NCBI RefSeq assembly: GCF_021347895.1
Contig: NC_067130.1
Coordinates: 26,247,817-26,311,816 of the forward strand
Direction: 5' to 3'
Source of the DNA: Acanthochromis polyacanthus
Taxonomy: Eukaryota; Chordata; Actinopteri; Pomacentridae
Length of the DNA stretch: 64,000 bases
Made by a program: the position numbers and the translations under genes. This document shows, in pieces, positions 25,952 through 37,601 of this stretch; position 1 is the stretch's first letter, and each line of letters starts with the position of its first letter. The notes beneath the pieces are model-generated. The model saw only the letters and a program-made list of their open reading frames with translations, did no database searches and was not told where the DNA came from.

Positions 25952-28900
25952 TATGGCTTAGAATAAAAAATAAAAAAGAACCCTCTCATGCACACATCTC
26001 TGCAATACAATGGATCGCAAGCTCTTTTTTTTCTTTTTTTTTTATTAAGCCAATGGAGTTGCTCAGGAAATTCATTATTCTGTTGAAGCAGAATTAGCTA
26101 TAATTTCTCTTCAAATGTCAGTGTTTGCTGTCATTTCACAAAGTAAAGAGAGAAAGGGTCCTCTTTATACATTCTGTGCATTAGCTAATACGACGTTTCA
26201 CTGAACAGCCTTATTTAAATCTATCCAATAATCGATAGCGCTCCCTCTGCATGATTAAATTCTATACATATCCCACATGCATGAGCCACTAAACATCTCA
26301 TACTGCGCCGAGGCCTCGTTTGAAATCATTGGAATTCAGTGCACAGAAGGAGTGGGACACATATTCTCAATACCTTCAAAATACTTTTTGAACTAACATG
26401 AGCCTCAAGTCGTAAGTTTGAAACAAAGAGGGTGAAAAAGAAAAGAAATATTAGCCTGGGATTTGATATTTTATCCTGCATTCTGTGTGAGCCTTTGAGG
26501 TTTCATTATATCTTATGTAGGTTTTGTTTGGTTTGCAAGAAGATGAGAGGAATCTAAGCAAAGCAAGCACATATTCAGTGGCATTTGTTTTGCAAATACA
26601 TTATCCGACAACCAAGACGTTTGTCCTTATCCATTTAATGCAACATTGCTGTCAAATTCAAAGCCAAATACCCACATTTAGCAGCTTGTCATTGCAACTC
26701 TACAAAAAAAAAAAAAATTAAATAAATAAATGCAAAGTATGTTAACAAAGCATATGAAAGTCCACCAGGAGTGAGGAGCGATATCTCCCTTCATTCTCAT
26801 GGGAGCCTTTGGCAGATGTGATGCATTTACTTACTTACCTGAACAGGAATCGTGTTCTTTCATCTCTGTTCATGCCTTACAGAGGATCAGCAAGATACAT
26901 CTTCAGCCGTCTGAAGTACTGTTACCTGGAGACACACCGCTGGGCCGCTGCATTGAGCTTATTTGATATACTGAATTTTATGTCAGCTGTGGCAATCCAC
27001 TCTATGCATCATGTCTAGTTTCAAGTACAGGGAGAGGATATAAGGACATGATAGTGCTATTCCTTAAAGCTACGACTGCCGGACTGCCTATTGTTATGAT
27101 GTATTGTCGTAGAGGTGGTTTACTGTACGAGCAGGACAGCAGGGACGAGAGCAGGAGACCAACAGAGATAAGGCTCACTTTAGATAATCATCACTCACAG
27201 CGTCATTACCTCATGACCACTACTATCAAGAGCATCTGAAGACCACAACAGAATCAAAAACTTCTTACCAGCAATGCATAAATTTGCAAGTAAACCAATT
27301 TGAGGAAGACAGGAATTCGAAAATAAAACACCATACGATGTACTTACAAAAAATATTAGCATCTTCTGACTGTTAGAACCCAAATGTCTAATGTTAAAAC
27401 ATGCAAATAATGCAATCAAGGTCCATTTTTTAAGCTTTGAGAGTTCTTTGTTTTCTTCTTAGCCTCTGTGTTTATATGCCGTATAGGATGCCCTTGGTTC
27501 TGTGTTGATAGAGCTTAGTGGGGCTTTAATGTCTTCATCTCCAAAGAAACTAGCTAGAGGTGGCTAAGTGTGCCTTTGTCTTTATGCTGTTTACTGAAAA
27601 TAATCTGTAAATCCACATTAGGATTTAGAAATGACAAAATTATTGACTTGTTATCACTAAAAAGCTTACTACTGAGAATGTTTCACTTTTTGTTTCACTG
27701 CATTTTTTGTAGTTCTTACCACCAAACAAAAGTAAACATTCAGCTCGGTTTTGGTCTCCACCAACTTCTAAGGGAAATATTTAGTTCCTTTAACTCTTAA
27801 TCATTCAACTATGTTCACCAGCTAGTGCATCTGTCTGTCGGTAAATTGGTGCTGGACAGGTAGTGGAAAGTGGGTACTGTCAGAATTTTTCACAGAAAAC
27901 TGATGTGATGAGAGCAGTAAGAGTCGACCTATATGGCGGGGTCGCAGGCCTGAGAACCAAAGCAACTGTATTGTGATGCAATGTAATGTAATGCAATGTG
28001 CAATATTTCATTTTTCAAGTGCAATATTTCAATTCCATGTGTGATATTACTTTTTACTTCAGTATCATTGCCAGCACGACTTTCAACTTTACTATTCTAG
28101 TCTTATTTTGGCGTTCTTGTTTAATCTTTGATAACTATGCATACCTTTGCTTTTCTACTAGGTGCTGCATTTCTAATGTCGTGTCAACTGTGCTATTGTT
28201 GAGCAAGGTCTGGCAAAAGAAAGTGTTTCAAGATCAAGAAAGTTTGATCTTATCTTAACTAAAATCAGAGCCAGTTCTGGATGTCCACCAAAAAAATGGT
28301 TAAAACCCAGTTTATATATATCTGCAGCTTTTTCAGTTTTGATCAGAATCAGTCACAACATGCAAATACAAGCTTCCTATATTTGGAAACTGGACGATGG
28401 ATTACATATAAAATAACAGAACAACAATAAAGGTTATACATATCCTCAAACTTTTCCACAAGCATAACGAAATATGGCATCATTTTTGCAGGACTGTTCT
28501 AGCGATTTACTGCTAAAACTACAAAACAAACACCTTACCTCACTGTGTAGATGACCAGGTATAGATTTATACACACTTGTGCAGAGACTCTTCTTTACTG
28601 ACTGGCATTTGTGGGAGTTGTAGGTTGAGGGGTGGGGGCATGTCAGGCAGCAGGAGTAAACTGGTGGCAAAAGGTGCTACAGTTGAAATGGCTAGGCTAA
28701 CTGGCTACAGTTTTTATAGTGATTTTACTGCCTTGTTTTCTGCAGTTTCAGACATTTCAGACTATTCATGAAATGGTATTTAATTAGCAAACATGAGTAG
28801 GCTGAAGTTGAAGTTGTCCAGCAAAAACATTCTGCATTACATTATGCTCTTGTACACATGTAACACCGAGCCTGCTGAAAGATATAAAAGCACACCTAAG

Positions 28901-31255
28901 AGATGACAGAAATTGTAGAATTGGATGGTTATTTTTTGTGAGTCTCCTTTCACAAATTATGCAATTTGTTTAACCTCCCCTTACCTTAATGCCATATTTT
29001 CCAGGTTCATATACACAAAATATTCATGAACACAATGCACCCATTTCTCTTTTTTGCCCTTTTTTTAATATCAGATTGAATTTTAAAAAAAAATCCCCTT
29101 CTTCGCTGTGTTCCTTCACTTCTAAAGCTAAAAGTATACCCTAAGGTAAAGGCACAACTTGAATCCCAAGTGATGAGCTGCCGCATGTGAGTTCATTTCC
29201 TTTGAAAATCAGACATCGGCGTGTGAATGATATGTTATTTCGTTTTAGAAAACACTGAGGTGATGATAATGAAACAATCACTGTCATCAGTGTATAAGCA
29301 TCTTGGCTAACAGGTAAAGACAGGGTTTCCTTTGTGATAGTAGCACTTTATTCAAGTGCAATCAAAGTGTCTCACATTATTATCTGATATGTTTGTAATG
29401 TTTCACTCCCCAGTAACAGAGCAATGTTCCCTTTAGACATGTTGCGTACCACCTCCTCGCTGCTATTATCTTTTTTTTTAACAAAGGTGGGTGTTTAATA
29501 GTGTGAAAAAGAAGGACGACAGACAACTGTGAGGATGATTTTGGCACAGAGGGCCCCTCAAATTGGATTCCTAAGAGAGTTTTCTTTCAGTAATTTTTTT
29601 TTTTTGCCTTACACTGCTTTTCCTTGAATTACGGTGTCAGAAATCGTATTTTGATGATACTGCAAGGCTACAGGCTGCAAGGTCAGTCAGGCAATTAAAG
29701 TGATCTGTTAAGGGCCCCCACCTCATTTTCATTTGTTACCCAACACGGTCTGTTTCACACCCATCATGGATCTTAGGTGCCAATATTGTCTGCATATTTG
29801 TAAATAAAAGCGTGGCCTTCCACTCTGCCGAGCCATTATTGGTGTTGCAGGTCCAATTGAAGAAAGAGGTGAGTCTTCAAAGGTCAGTCTGTTCTTGTGT
29901 TTTGTACCTCGCTCCTTGGCAGGTTTATTTTCCAACAAAGGGCCAAGGGGAGAGCGGCGCTCTCGGTTCGAGCCAATTAGGCCTTGTTTATTTTCCTCCA
30001 CTGTCTAATAAACGTCACTTTCTACTTTTAATGGCTTGGAAAGAGAGTGTGATTAAAATTCAGGCCCGTGGTGTGACCAAACGTGAAACAGAGCCACGTC
30101 TTCTGCAGAGGCCCTTCATCATGTAGAATGGCTCTCGGCGCAGCATTGTTATGGGAGGTTATGATAACAGAAATATTTATAACACCCCACTGACCTCTGT
30201 GTACAACAGCCACTGTGAGGACAACATTCCTAACAAATAGAAGGAGAGAAAACAAACACACCTTCAGGAGCTCACTGCATTATTTATTCAAAGGCCAGCA
30301 GAATCAGGATTTGTGTGAAGAAATGTGGATTTCCTTAAACACATTTTATGTTCTCTTGCCAGATTTCTTTACACTCTCGACTGTTCAACTTAGATCAGTT
30401 GTAAATATGTTGCACATTTATAACATATGTAGGAACTTGCTTTGCAAAACTGAAATATATAGCTTTTAAAATCACCTGGCCTTGTTTCTTTTGCTGGATT
30501 GTACAATAATGAAAAGCGAACCAGGTTAATCAGCTCAACCATAAATAATTGGAGGTTTGAGGTAGTTACAGCTTCAAGTTAAGCTTAAATTAGAAAATCT
30601 TTTCTTCTGTGTTTGACATGTACTTTAAATTTGATAAAAAATGATATTTTTTTCATGTTGTTAACATGTCCATATGGGTTTTTTTTTATATGCTTGAAGA
30701 CAAATCATGAGCAAAATTAGCACTCCACAGCATTGCTAAGCCTTTTTCATTTATTTTTTATTTTTATTTTTTTTTTTAAATGCAGTGCATTGATGTCTCA
30801 AAAACACACACTCGAACTTCTCGGATGTCATACGCCAAAATCAAATTGTCTGCTTAAAATTCTCACATGCTTGGCTGAATTACTTTAGCTTTACAACAGT
30901 ATAGTAGTAGCTTACACTGTTTGAGATGGTTTGCATGGAGAAAGAGGCAGGGACTTCATAGATCTGCATAATCTAGAAGAGACAATAATGCAATTACATT
31001 TAAGTCATTTTTAAGGCAGTAAGAGATTCTGTTATATAAATTCTAAATATGCAACTTTAAAACACAGAGATGAGTTTGTAGGTTCACTGACCAGTGAGAG
31101 ACTTTACTTGTGTATGTAAGGTGCCTATAGCATATTTCCATATTCACTGCATTAACCAATAAATGGCCATGTCATCTGCATAGAAACAGAGCTTCTACAG
31201 GAGAATGTTTGACATGTGCGTGAGACTGCATTGCATCTATCAGAGGTGGGGGGAT
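25952..31255. other. Non-coding stretch, possible conserved regulatory DNA
   Basis: No gene or clear mobile element is recognised. The interval 29640-30215 is complex, fairly balanced in composition and free of recognisable repeats. It has many potential transcription-factor cores (ggcaattaaag, ttcaaaggtcag near 29876, ccaattag near 29972, gttatgataacag near 30158). It is the best candidate in this stretch for a conserved non-coding element; this is inference only. Confidence 0.3.
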
Positions 31256-31493
31256 TACCGTAAAACGGGGCTATAAGGGACAGCGGGGTAATAAGGGACA
31301 TTTTTCCGGAAAATGTTTTAAATGTAATTCTGCAGTTTTTATGTTGAGCAGGATGCGGTTTTGTGTTGTTTTTATCAATTATCCATGAATTCTTAAAGAA
31401 ATCTAGGTAAAAACCGCAGAATTACATTTAAAACATTTTCCGGAAAAGTGTCCCTTATTACCCCGCTGTCCCTTATAGCCCCGTTTTAGGGTA
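31256..31493. mobile_element. TA-flanked inverted-repeat element (MITE), 234 bp
   Basis: Body 31258-31491. The left arm 31258-31340 and right arm 31409-31491 are near-perfect reverse complements over 83 bp (about 4 differences), with a 68-bp AT-rich centre. The arms begin CCSTAAAACGGGGCTATAAG and contain two 'taagggaca' motifs each. TA dinucleotides sit directly outside both ends (31256-31257 and 31492-31493), the target duplication of Tc1/mariner-superfamily elements, pogo-like ones included. There is no coding capacity, so it would depend on a transposase in trans. The low divergence of the arms suggests a fairly recent insertion. Confidence 0.88.
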
Positions 31494-32842
31494 CATTAGA
31501 GATGATTCTTGATTATTTGTGTCCTGTTTACTCAAATATGTATTCAACAGTGCCCAGTTTTTTGACACCATGCTGATGGATTAGTCTCCAATAAATATGG
31601 ATGAAAAATAGTCCTGGCTGTCAAATGATTCCCTCCCTAAATGTCCCTACTCCAGGGATGTCTCTAATGTTTGTCTTTTAAAGAACCATAACTTTGATTT
31701 CATCAACTTCAACATAATATTATGGCCTTTCATTATCCTAACGCTGATCTTGACCCAGAAGCTTAGTCTCCTCCCTCATTTGTCTATAAAGGATCTCCAT
31801 TCTCTCACCTAACCAGTCCCTCCCACTGACTCCTCTGCCCCTCATCCCTCTCTATTTCAGTCTGTAAGCTCGAGCTGACTACCCTCTGGTCCCTTTCTGT
31901 CTCCTTGATGGGATGAAAGGAGTAGAGGAGGTGTAGGATTGTTTACAGTCTCGCTTGCCCATCCAAAGAAGTGGCCAAATCACATGAGAATCTCTATTGC
32001 AGTTGCTGCTGCATAAATAAACAACAGCTTGACAATCTACCTGTGTTTAATATTTCATATTTCTGACATGCCTCTTTATTCTCTTCCTAATGATATTTTT
32101 ACTTGAAGCGCAGCTTTGCAGACTCATTATAATTGTTGTTGCTGCTGCTGTTGTTTTTCCATCTGTGACATTTAAAAATGTTAATAGACTGCAGCATGCC
32201 TAAAACGTGTGATAATTTATCAGATGATTGGCTCACGCATGCAGCGAGTTCTCTACAGCTCAGCAGTTTACTTTATCGTCTTGTTTTGTCTTTATGATTC
32301 AGTGCGTTAGTGCTGAGTTTTTAGGTTTACAAAGACTGCACATTGGACTTGCACTTGCAAACTTTAAATATTTGCAGAGCGAGACTATGGACCATATTTT
32401 ATGCCGACCACAGGGTCCACATTTCACAGGTGAGAGGTTCATCGAAATATTAATATTTTGGTGGAATTATGTGCCTTGGACTTTGCATTGAAAATAGATG
32501 TCTCCAAACAACATGTGTTTATGGCATCAATCTGCCGCCTATTCAAGTGATTTTATCAAGAAACTGAATAGCCGGAGCAAATCACACAAGTGACTGGACG
32601 AATAGATGTCAGTCAAGCAGTCTATATCAATCTTTGAGTGAGTAAGAAGATTCTTAGAGTATCTATAATCACAAACTTCTGTGTAGTTCGTCATTTTTGT
32701 GCTGTAGCCATTGTTTCTGACGTCACTAACAGTTGTTTTAGAGTCTTTCTTTCCAGCTCTTACAATGTTTCTGTCGTCAACTGCTGTAGACATTGAGTGC
32801 TATTTATTGTTTGAATAATCAATGTAATAGGACACACCAGGG
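31494..32842. other. Non-coding stretch
   Basis: No gene and no clear repeat is recognised. There are short ORFs only, the longest 87 codons, without family resemblance. Confidence 0.4.
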
Positions 32843-33077
32843 CAACAAAATACATCTGTCATTCACATGTTCCAATAATTTTGCTCACATGAAAAATGGG
32901 TGGGTTCAAACAAAAGGTGCTATCTTTCAAGCTGTGTATCAAATCCAGATGTAAATACCTATAAATAAAAGCTGAAATGTTGATCTTCATCGTTTGATGT
33001 CAAACCCAAATGTTTTCAGTCTGCAGCAAAAATAAAGGAACTGGTCTCACTGTTCCAATACTTTGAATGGGAGTGTA
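32843..33077 (+). mobile_element. 3' tail of a Tc1/mariner-type element
   Basis: The stretch contains phrases typical of a widespread fish Tc1-type 3' region: 'ttccaataattttgctcac' (32870), 'aaaggtgctatctttcaag' (32913), 'aataaaagctgaaatgttga' (32963) and 'gttccaatactttgaatggg' (33052) at the terminus. The other end and any transposase are missing. The family call is from memory, and no TA duplication can be assigned because the partner end is absent. Confidence 0.65.
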
Positions 33078-33199
33078 TATACCATTTCATTTCACCCTTT
33101 TGCAAACTGTGCTGTTGCACATAGAAGAAGCAAACTACAACTCAGTGCATGAAACAGGGCCTACTACTGTTGATTTGTTGTCTAGTTAAAATGTAGTCT

Positions 33200-33690
33200 T
33201 AAGAGTCTATAGCCATGCTAGCATGTTGTGAGAGAGTGCAGTTTGAGCTAAACACTAAAGGCTAACATGCTCAAAATGGCAATGCTGACATGCTAACGTT
33301 AAACAAGCATCATGTTAAACACAATCATTAACAAACATTTGCTAATTAGTGCTCAACACAATGGCTAAAACTAACGATAATGGCATCAATTTTGCAGGGA
33401 AAAAGTTATAAACCAAAGTATCAGATAAACTACTATTTTGACATAATTATTCAACACCATTGTGAATAGAAAAACATCCTGATGGAAATAAAGGCACCTG
33501 TGCCAAAAGCTAATGGAAATCTAACTGATAGCTGTTGCTGTATTACACTCAGAACTACTAATTACAGTCTCTTGGTGGTGCTAAGGATAAATCAGGGGCT
33601 CATCAACACACTTTGCATGTCCTCTGGGAGCCAGTAATGTCTGTGCAGAATCCTGTGACAATATTATCTTGTAGATCTTAAGATAGTTTG
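33200..33690. repeat. Degenerate teleost interspersed repeat ('GGTGGCGCTA' family)
   Basis: The order of phrases matches an old repeat that I recognise from many fish genomes: 'catgctaacgttaaacaag', 'gctaattagtgctcaacac', 'tttgcaggg...ataaaccaaagta', 'tggtggtgctaaggataaatc' and 'tcctctgggagccagtaatg'. It is strongly diverged, and the ends are not defined. Its superfamily is not known to me. Confidence 0.6.
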
Positions 33691-34730
33691 AAGAAAGGGG
33701 AAAATAAATTTTTATCTTTCGGTGGCACTCCAGCTATGGGAGTGCACACTCTAATAGCAAGTTATCTAATAATTGTTGAGATTTCTGTGCACAAGAAACC
33801 GATAGATCACAAGGCAGACATACCAAACCTAAAAAAATAAACTTTTTCCTCCACATTCAATACCTTCAGAAGTCTTTCAAAGTGTCTCATTTCTACCCTT
33901 GAGGTACAGAACTATACAAGACAAGTTCACAAGAATATGTTGATTGTCATTGTTCACCAAATTGGCCTTCCTCTATGGAATGGCCACACAACAGAAACAG
34001 AATACAGAAACTATGCTGCAGTGACTGTTTTTTCTGACTTCTTAGCATAAAGAAAGAACCTAGTCTGATCTCAGGAAGCTTGTTTCACTGGTGCCCATGC
34101 TGAGACGGACCAATTAGCCTTCCTTTCGGTTTGAACTCAGGAAAGACTTACAGCCCATGTCCCAAGATCCCCAGCTGTGTTTAACAGAATATAAAGAGCC
34201 AAAAATACAGCAGATGTAAGGTGGAAAACAACCCCTGCAGGTGAACACTAAAATCAGTTCTAAAATGTTGTCCCATGGAAAAGCTCGGGCTACTATAGTA
34301 TCATCTATTAGTTTTAGATAAAAGCCTAGTCTAGATAATGTGAATTGCTTAATTTCTATGATTAAAAGAGTCGCACTAAAACACTTTCTGGGAGCTGCTA
34401 TCCATAACAATAAGCCGGTGATGTACTATCTGCAAAATTTAATCATTGTATTGTAAGCTAGAGTGAAAATGACCTCAAAGTCAGTGAGAGCACAGCTGAA
34501 TGCTTAATTAGGCAGTTTAGTGTTGGCAAGCACCCTGCCTAAATAATGGTGATGGTGTAGATTCAAAACAGAAGCAAACATTTTGCTGAGATTTCAGCTG
34601 TAAACCTCGCCTCTGCTGCCAAAAGACCCTCTGTCCTAAAGACTCTGTCAGTCATAAAGCAATGGCTGCTACTGTACCACCCTCATGCTGAGCAACTATC
34701 TCTCTCCCTGTACCTTTTAAGATCAATTTA
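33691..34730. other. Non-coding stretch
   Basis: No gene or clear repeat is visible. A 98-codon minus frame (34114-34410) shows no domain or splice context. Confidence 0.4.
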
Positions 34731-34757
34731 GATAGATAGATAGATAGATAGATAGAT
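34731..34757. repeat. (GATA)n microsatellite
   Basis: Nearly seven perfect GATA units just upstream of SINE copy 3. Confidence 0.95.
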
Positions 34758-34814
34758 GGCATGATCGGTCACTGAATGGTTTAAATATGAAAATGATGTG
34801 AATCATGTACTGTG

Positions 34815-35133
34815 GGCTTTAGAAACTATCCATCCATCCTCTATACACCGCTTTATCCTTACTAGGGTCGCGGGGGCGCTGGAGCCTATCCCAGTTGACT
34901 CGGGCGAAGGCAGAGGACACCCTGGACAGGTCGCCAGTCTGTCACAGGGCTACATATACAGACAAACAATCACACTCACATTCACACCGAAGGGCAATTT
35001 AGAGTAATCAATTAACCTCAGCATATTTTTGGACTGTGGGAGGAAGCCGGAGTGCCCGGAGAAAACCCACGCATGCACAGGGAGAACATGTAAACCCCAT
35101 GCAGAAAGATCCCAGGCCCTGGCTTTAGAAATT
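34815..35133 (-). mobile_element. 5'-truncated SINE, copy 3 (293 bp), with target duplication
   Basis: The body 34828-35120 on the minus strand has the complete tail and central part but lacks the tRNA-like head and both polymerase III boxes. It starts at AGGGCCTGGGATC, just past where copies 1 and 4 carry the B box. It is flanked by 'ggctttagaaact' / 'ggctttagaaatt' (34815-34827 and 35121-35133), a 13-bp duplication with one mismatch. Without the promoter it cannot be transcribed by its own polymerase III signals. Confidence 0.9.
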
Positions 35134-35431
35134 ATGCTTACATAAACTACAATTCTGCTAAAGAAAAAAAACAAAAAACTGTAAAACTAGTCAACATTAC
35201 ACAATGCCAAGCTGTGATATTGGAGAAATTCAGTCAGAAATGTTCATACCAGAAACTACTTTTGAAGCATAATGATATGTTACGTCCCTGACTGCAAGTT
35301 GATATGACTGCTTCCTCACCATAAGGACATATTACCAACGCAGAAAACCTGATTTTCACTGAATTTGAAGTCCTTAGATTTTGCAGTTATATTGATTGTA
35401 TTCACGTCACAAGTCAAATCAAATCAACATT
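35134..35431. other. Short unique spacer
   Basis: About 300 bp of AT-rich DNA between SINE copy 3 and the composite element. No feature is recognised. Confidence 0.4.
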
Positions 35432-35476
35432 ATTACCTCCGCCAGGAGCTTATGTAATCACCGGAGTTTGTTTGTC

Positions 35477-35478
<2 letters not shown>

Positions 35479-35522
<44 letters not shown>
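35479..35522. repeat. (TG)n microsatellite in the older element
   Basis: An uninterrupted TG/GT run of about 22 units inside the tgtctg-rich left end of the composite element. It accounts for the run of alternating Cys/Val codons in an overlapping open frame. Confidence 0.95.
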
Positions 35523-35524
<2 letters not shown>

Positions 35525-35671
35525 TGTTTGTCTGTTAACAGCATAACTCAAAAAGTCATGGATGGATTTTCACCAAATTTTTACAGGATATCCGGAAGAG
35601 CAAAAGTAACAATCGATTAGATTTTGGAGGTGATCCGGATCACCGTCTGGATCCATGATTTTTTTGAAGGA

Positions 35672-37269
35672 CTTTGTACTACTGGTGTAGTCCAGGGTAT
35701 ACGGCGGTATACGGCAAATACCCACTTATTTTTCAGTTAGCATTTCGTATACCCACTTCTAATGCTCCCTGGTGCGCATCATTCAGTAATATCTGTGTGC
35801 CAGGTAGCCCTCTTTTCCTTAAGGATGATGAAGCCATGAACAACCCTCCTCTGCCTGTAATTGGCTGGTACATGCGACCTTCACTGACTCGATTGGTTAA
35901 CTTTAGGGATGAGCCAATCAGAGACAGAGTAGGGCGGGTCATACAAAGGAAAATTTTGCTAACCTCTGTGGCACTCCAGCTGATTGACAGGTCTGCTTGA
36001 AAGATGCGCGGAAATGCGAGAAAGTCAGAATAAACACCTTTCAAGTGAGTGGCACGTATCGAGCGAACCTACTTTCATGGACGATATAATTCTCAGGTAA
36101 GTTTTAAGATGGTTTCCAAATGAATCATTGTTTTAAACTACTGGCAACATGACTGCACATTTCAAGGAGAAGATATTTTGTCGCCAGTGGTTATAGCTGC
36201 AGTCAATTCCAGCCATTTTCAGTACAAAAAAAATCACTAATATTCTATTTGTAAATAAAAATATGACGAGAAATACAGGGAATATTGGACGCGCATCGCG
36301 AGGTGCATTTCCTTGAAAACGACCTATTCGTGGATCATATACCATCTTCAAGACATGTTTTGGACAAAATAGTTTACTGGCTTGTTTCGTCTGGATGTCC
36401 AAGGTTGGATTATGGCTGTTTGTGGAATATTTTCATCTGTGTGTAATAATGAACCCGGAAATGTGAGTCGCGCTGTGTACGTTGAAGCCGTGTATAAAGA
36501 ACTGATGGATGGATATTCGTTGTTTGTCGGACAAATGTGTTTATATTACCCGCTGTGGTAATCACATCTGAAAGTGGTTTATACCGGCGGATTCATGAGA
36601 ATCTAAGCTTTCCATCGGCGTATAATGTTTATATAATCGCGTTTGCAGTTTCAGACATTTAGCAAATTGCTTATGCAGATCTCAAAGTGTACCGCGGGCG
36701 GGACACTGAAGCGCAACTGAAGCGCAACGGGTTAAACTGAGTGTCGGCCGAGTCTGACTAACGTTTTGAAAGGCTAATGTTATTCTAACGTAAGTCCGAA
36801 GCTAGCTGGATTGGGATAATGTGGGAAAACCTCTAGGCTGGTAGTTGATTTTAAAGTAAGTAAAAACACAAGAATGGGGACAGGTAGTTTAAGATTCGAC
36901 CTAAAACAATATTGAGGTTTTATTCATGATGAAATATGAACAAGGATGCACTGTCAACTTCATATTTTAAGTATTTTATTTAAATAAATGTTCAAAAGTA
37001 ACTGAAACACCATGTTTGCCTCATGATAAATACATGTTACATTAATCCAGTTTGCTTGCGTGACCAGTAATAACTACAAACTGCTCCTAATCAAGTCATG
37101 ATAATTTTATAATAGTGGGGAAGTAGAAATGCCTGAATAAATTGAATAGAGTAGTCTTCTATGTCACTGTTTCTAAAACAGGGCGTTTTTCTGGACTAAT
37201 AAAAAAAAAAAAGGTGAAAATTAAGAGTATACCCACTTCTCCAGGGACCACTACACCACTGCTTTGTAC
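35672..37269. mobile_element. hAT-type element (1.58 kb), 8-bp target duplication, no transposase
   Basis: The body 35680-37261 is flanked by a perfect 8-bp duplication 'ctttgtac' (35672-35679 and 37262-37269), the length typical of hAT elements. The ends are short inverted repeats: left tACTGGTGTAGTCCAGGG and right (reverse complement) CAGTGGTGTAGTGGTCCCTGG. Both ends then carry GTATACCC-type motifs (35696-35760 and 37226-37235). No hAT transposase is encoded in any frame. Three CCAAT-type boxes cluster at 35860-35918, followed by a consensus splice donor CAG|GTAAGT (intron would start at 36097), as if the promoter and first non-coding exon of a former autonomous element survive. Confidence 0.8.
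35860..35918. promoter_or_regulatory. CCAAT-box cluster within the hAT-type element
   Basis: 'attggct' at 35860, 'attggtt' at 35892 and 'gccaatca' at 35913 lie within 60 bp, the first two as CCAAT on the minus strand. Clusters of NF-Y type sites are typical of TATA-less promoters. The sequence downstream becomes CpG-richer (gatgcgcggaaatgcgag near 36003) and reaches a consensus donor at 36094-36100. Promoter activity is inferred, not shown. Confidence 0.35.
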
Positions 37270-37292
37270 AATTGAGAATTGTACAGACAGAG

Positions 37293-37601
37293 GTCGCTGC
37301 AACGATCCGGGGCGACGGCCGAATCCCCCGCGGCAGGTTCAGGCTTCCCGGGCAAGTCGGGACCGATGAAACGAAGCGGTGGCGTCGCGTACGATACCGT
37401 CACACGCGCGCGCAACAGTACCGTCACGTGCGTACGGCGGTGCCGCGTGCGTCGCTGCAACGATCCCGGGCGACGGCCGAATCCCCCGGGGCCGCTTCGG
37501 GCTGCCCGGGCGAGTCGGGACCGACAAAACGAAGCGGCGGCGACGCATATGGTACCGTCACACGCGCTTGCAACGGTACGTGCATGCGGCGGCACCGCCT
37601 A
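37293..37601. repeat. GC-rich tandem duplication, period 158 bp
   Basis: Two head-to-tail copies start at 'gtcgctgcaacgatcc' (37293 and 37451). Shared blocks include 'gggcgacggccgaatccccc', 'agtcgggaccga', 'aaacgaagcgg' and 'taccgtcacacgcgc'. The segment is strikingly rich in G+C and CpG compared with everything around it, and it lies inside the older fish repeat. The lack of AT explains the many overlapping open frames on both strands of up to 136 codons; none has a recognisable domain. Confidence 0.88.

Noticed and set aside
27960..28260. Possible LINE tail around 'aagtgtttcaagatcaagaa'
   Set aside because: Resemblance was too weak, and no conserved terminal phrase or duplication was visible.
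31258..31491. Long hairpin considered as a microRNA precursor or CRISPR-like repeat
   Set aside because: The arms are 83 bp and near-perfect with TA on both sides, which fits a transposon far better. There are no spaced repeats, and this is vertebrate DNA.
35396..35620. 74-codon frame with a Cys-Val run
   Set aside because: It is read through the TG microsatellite in the older element.
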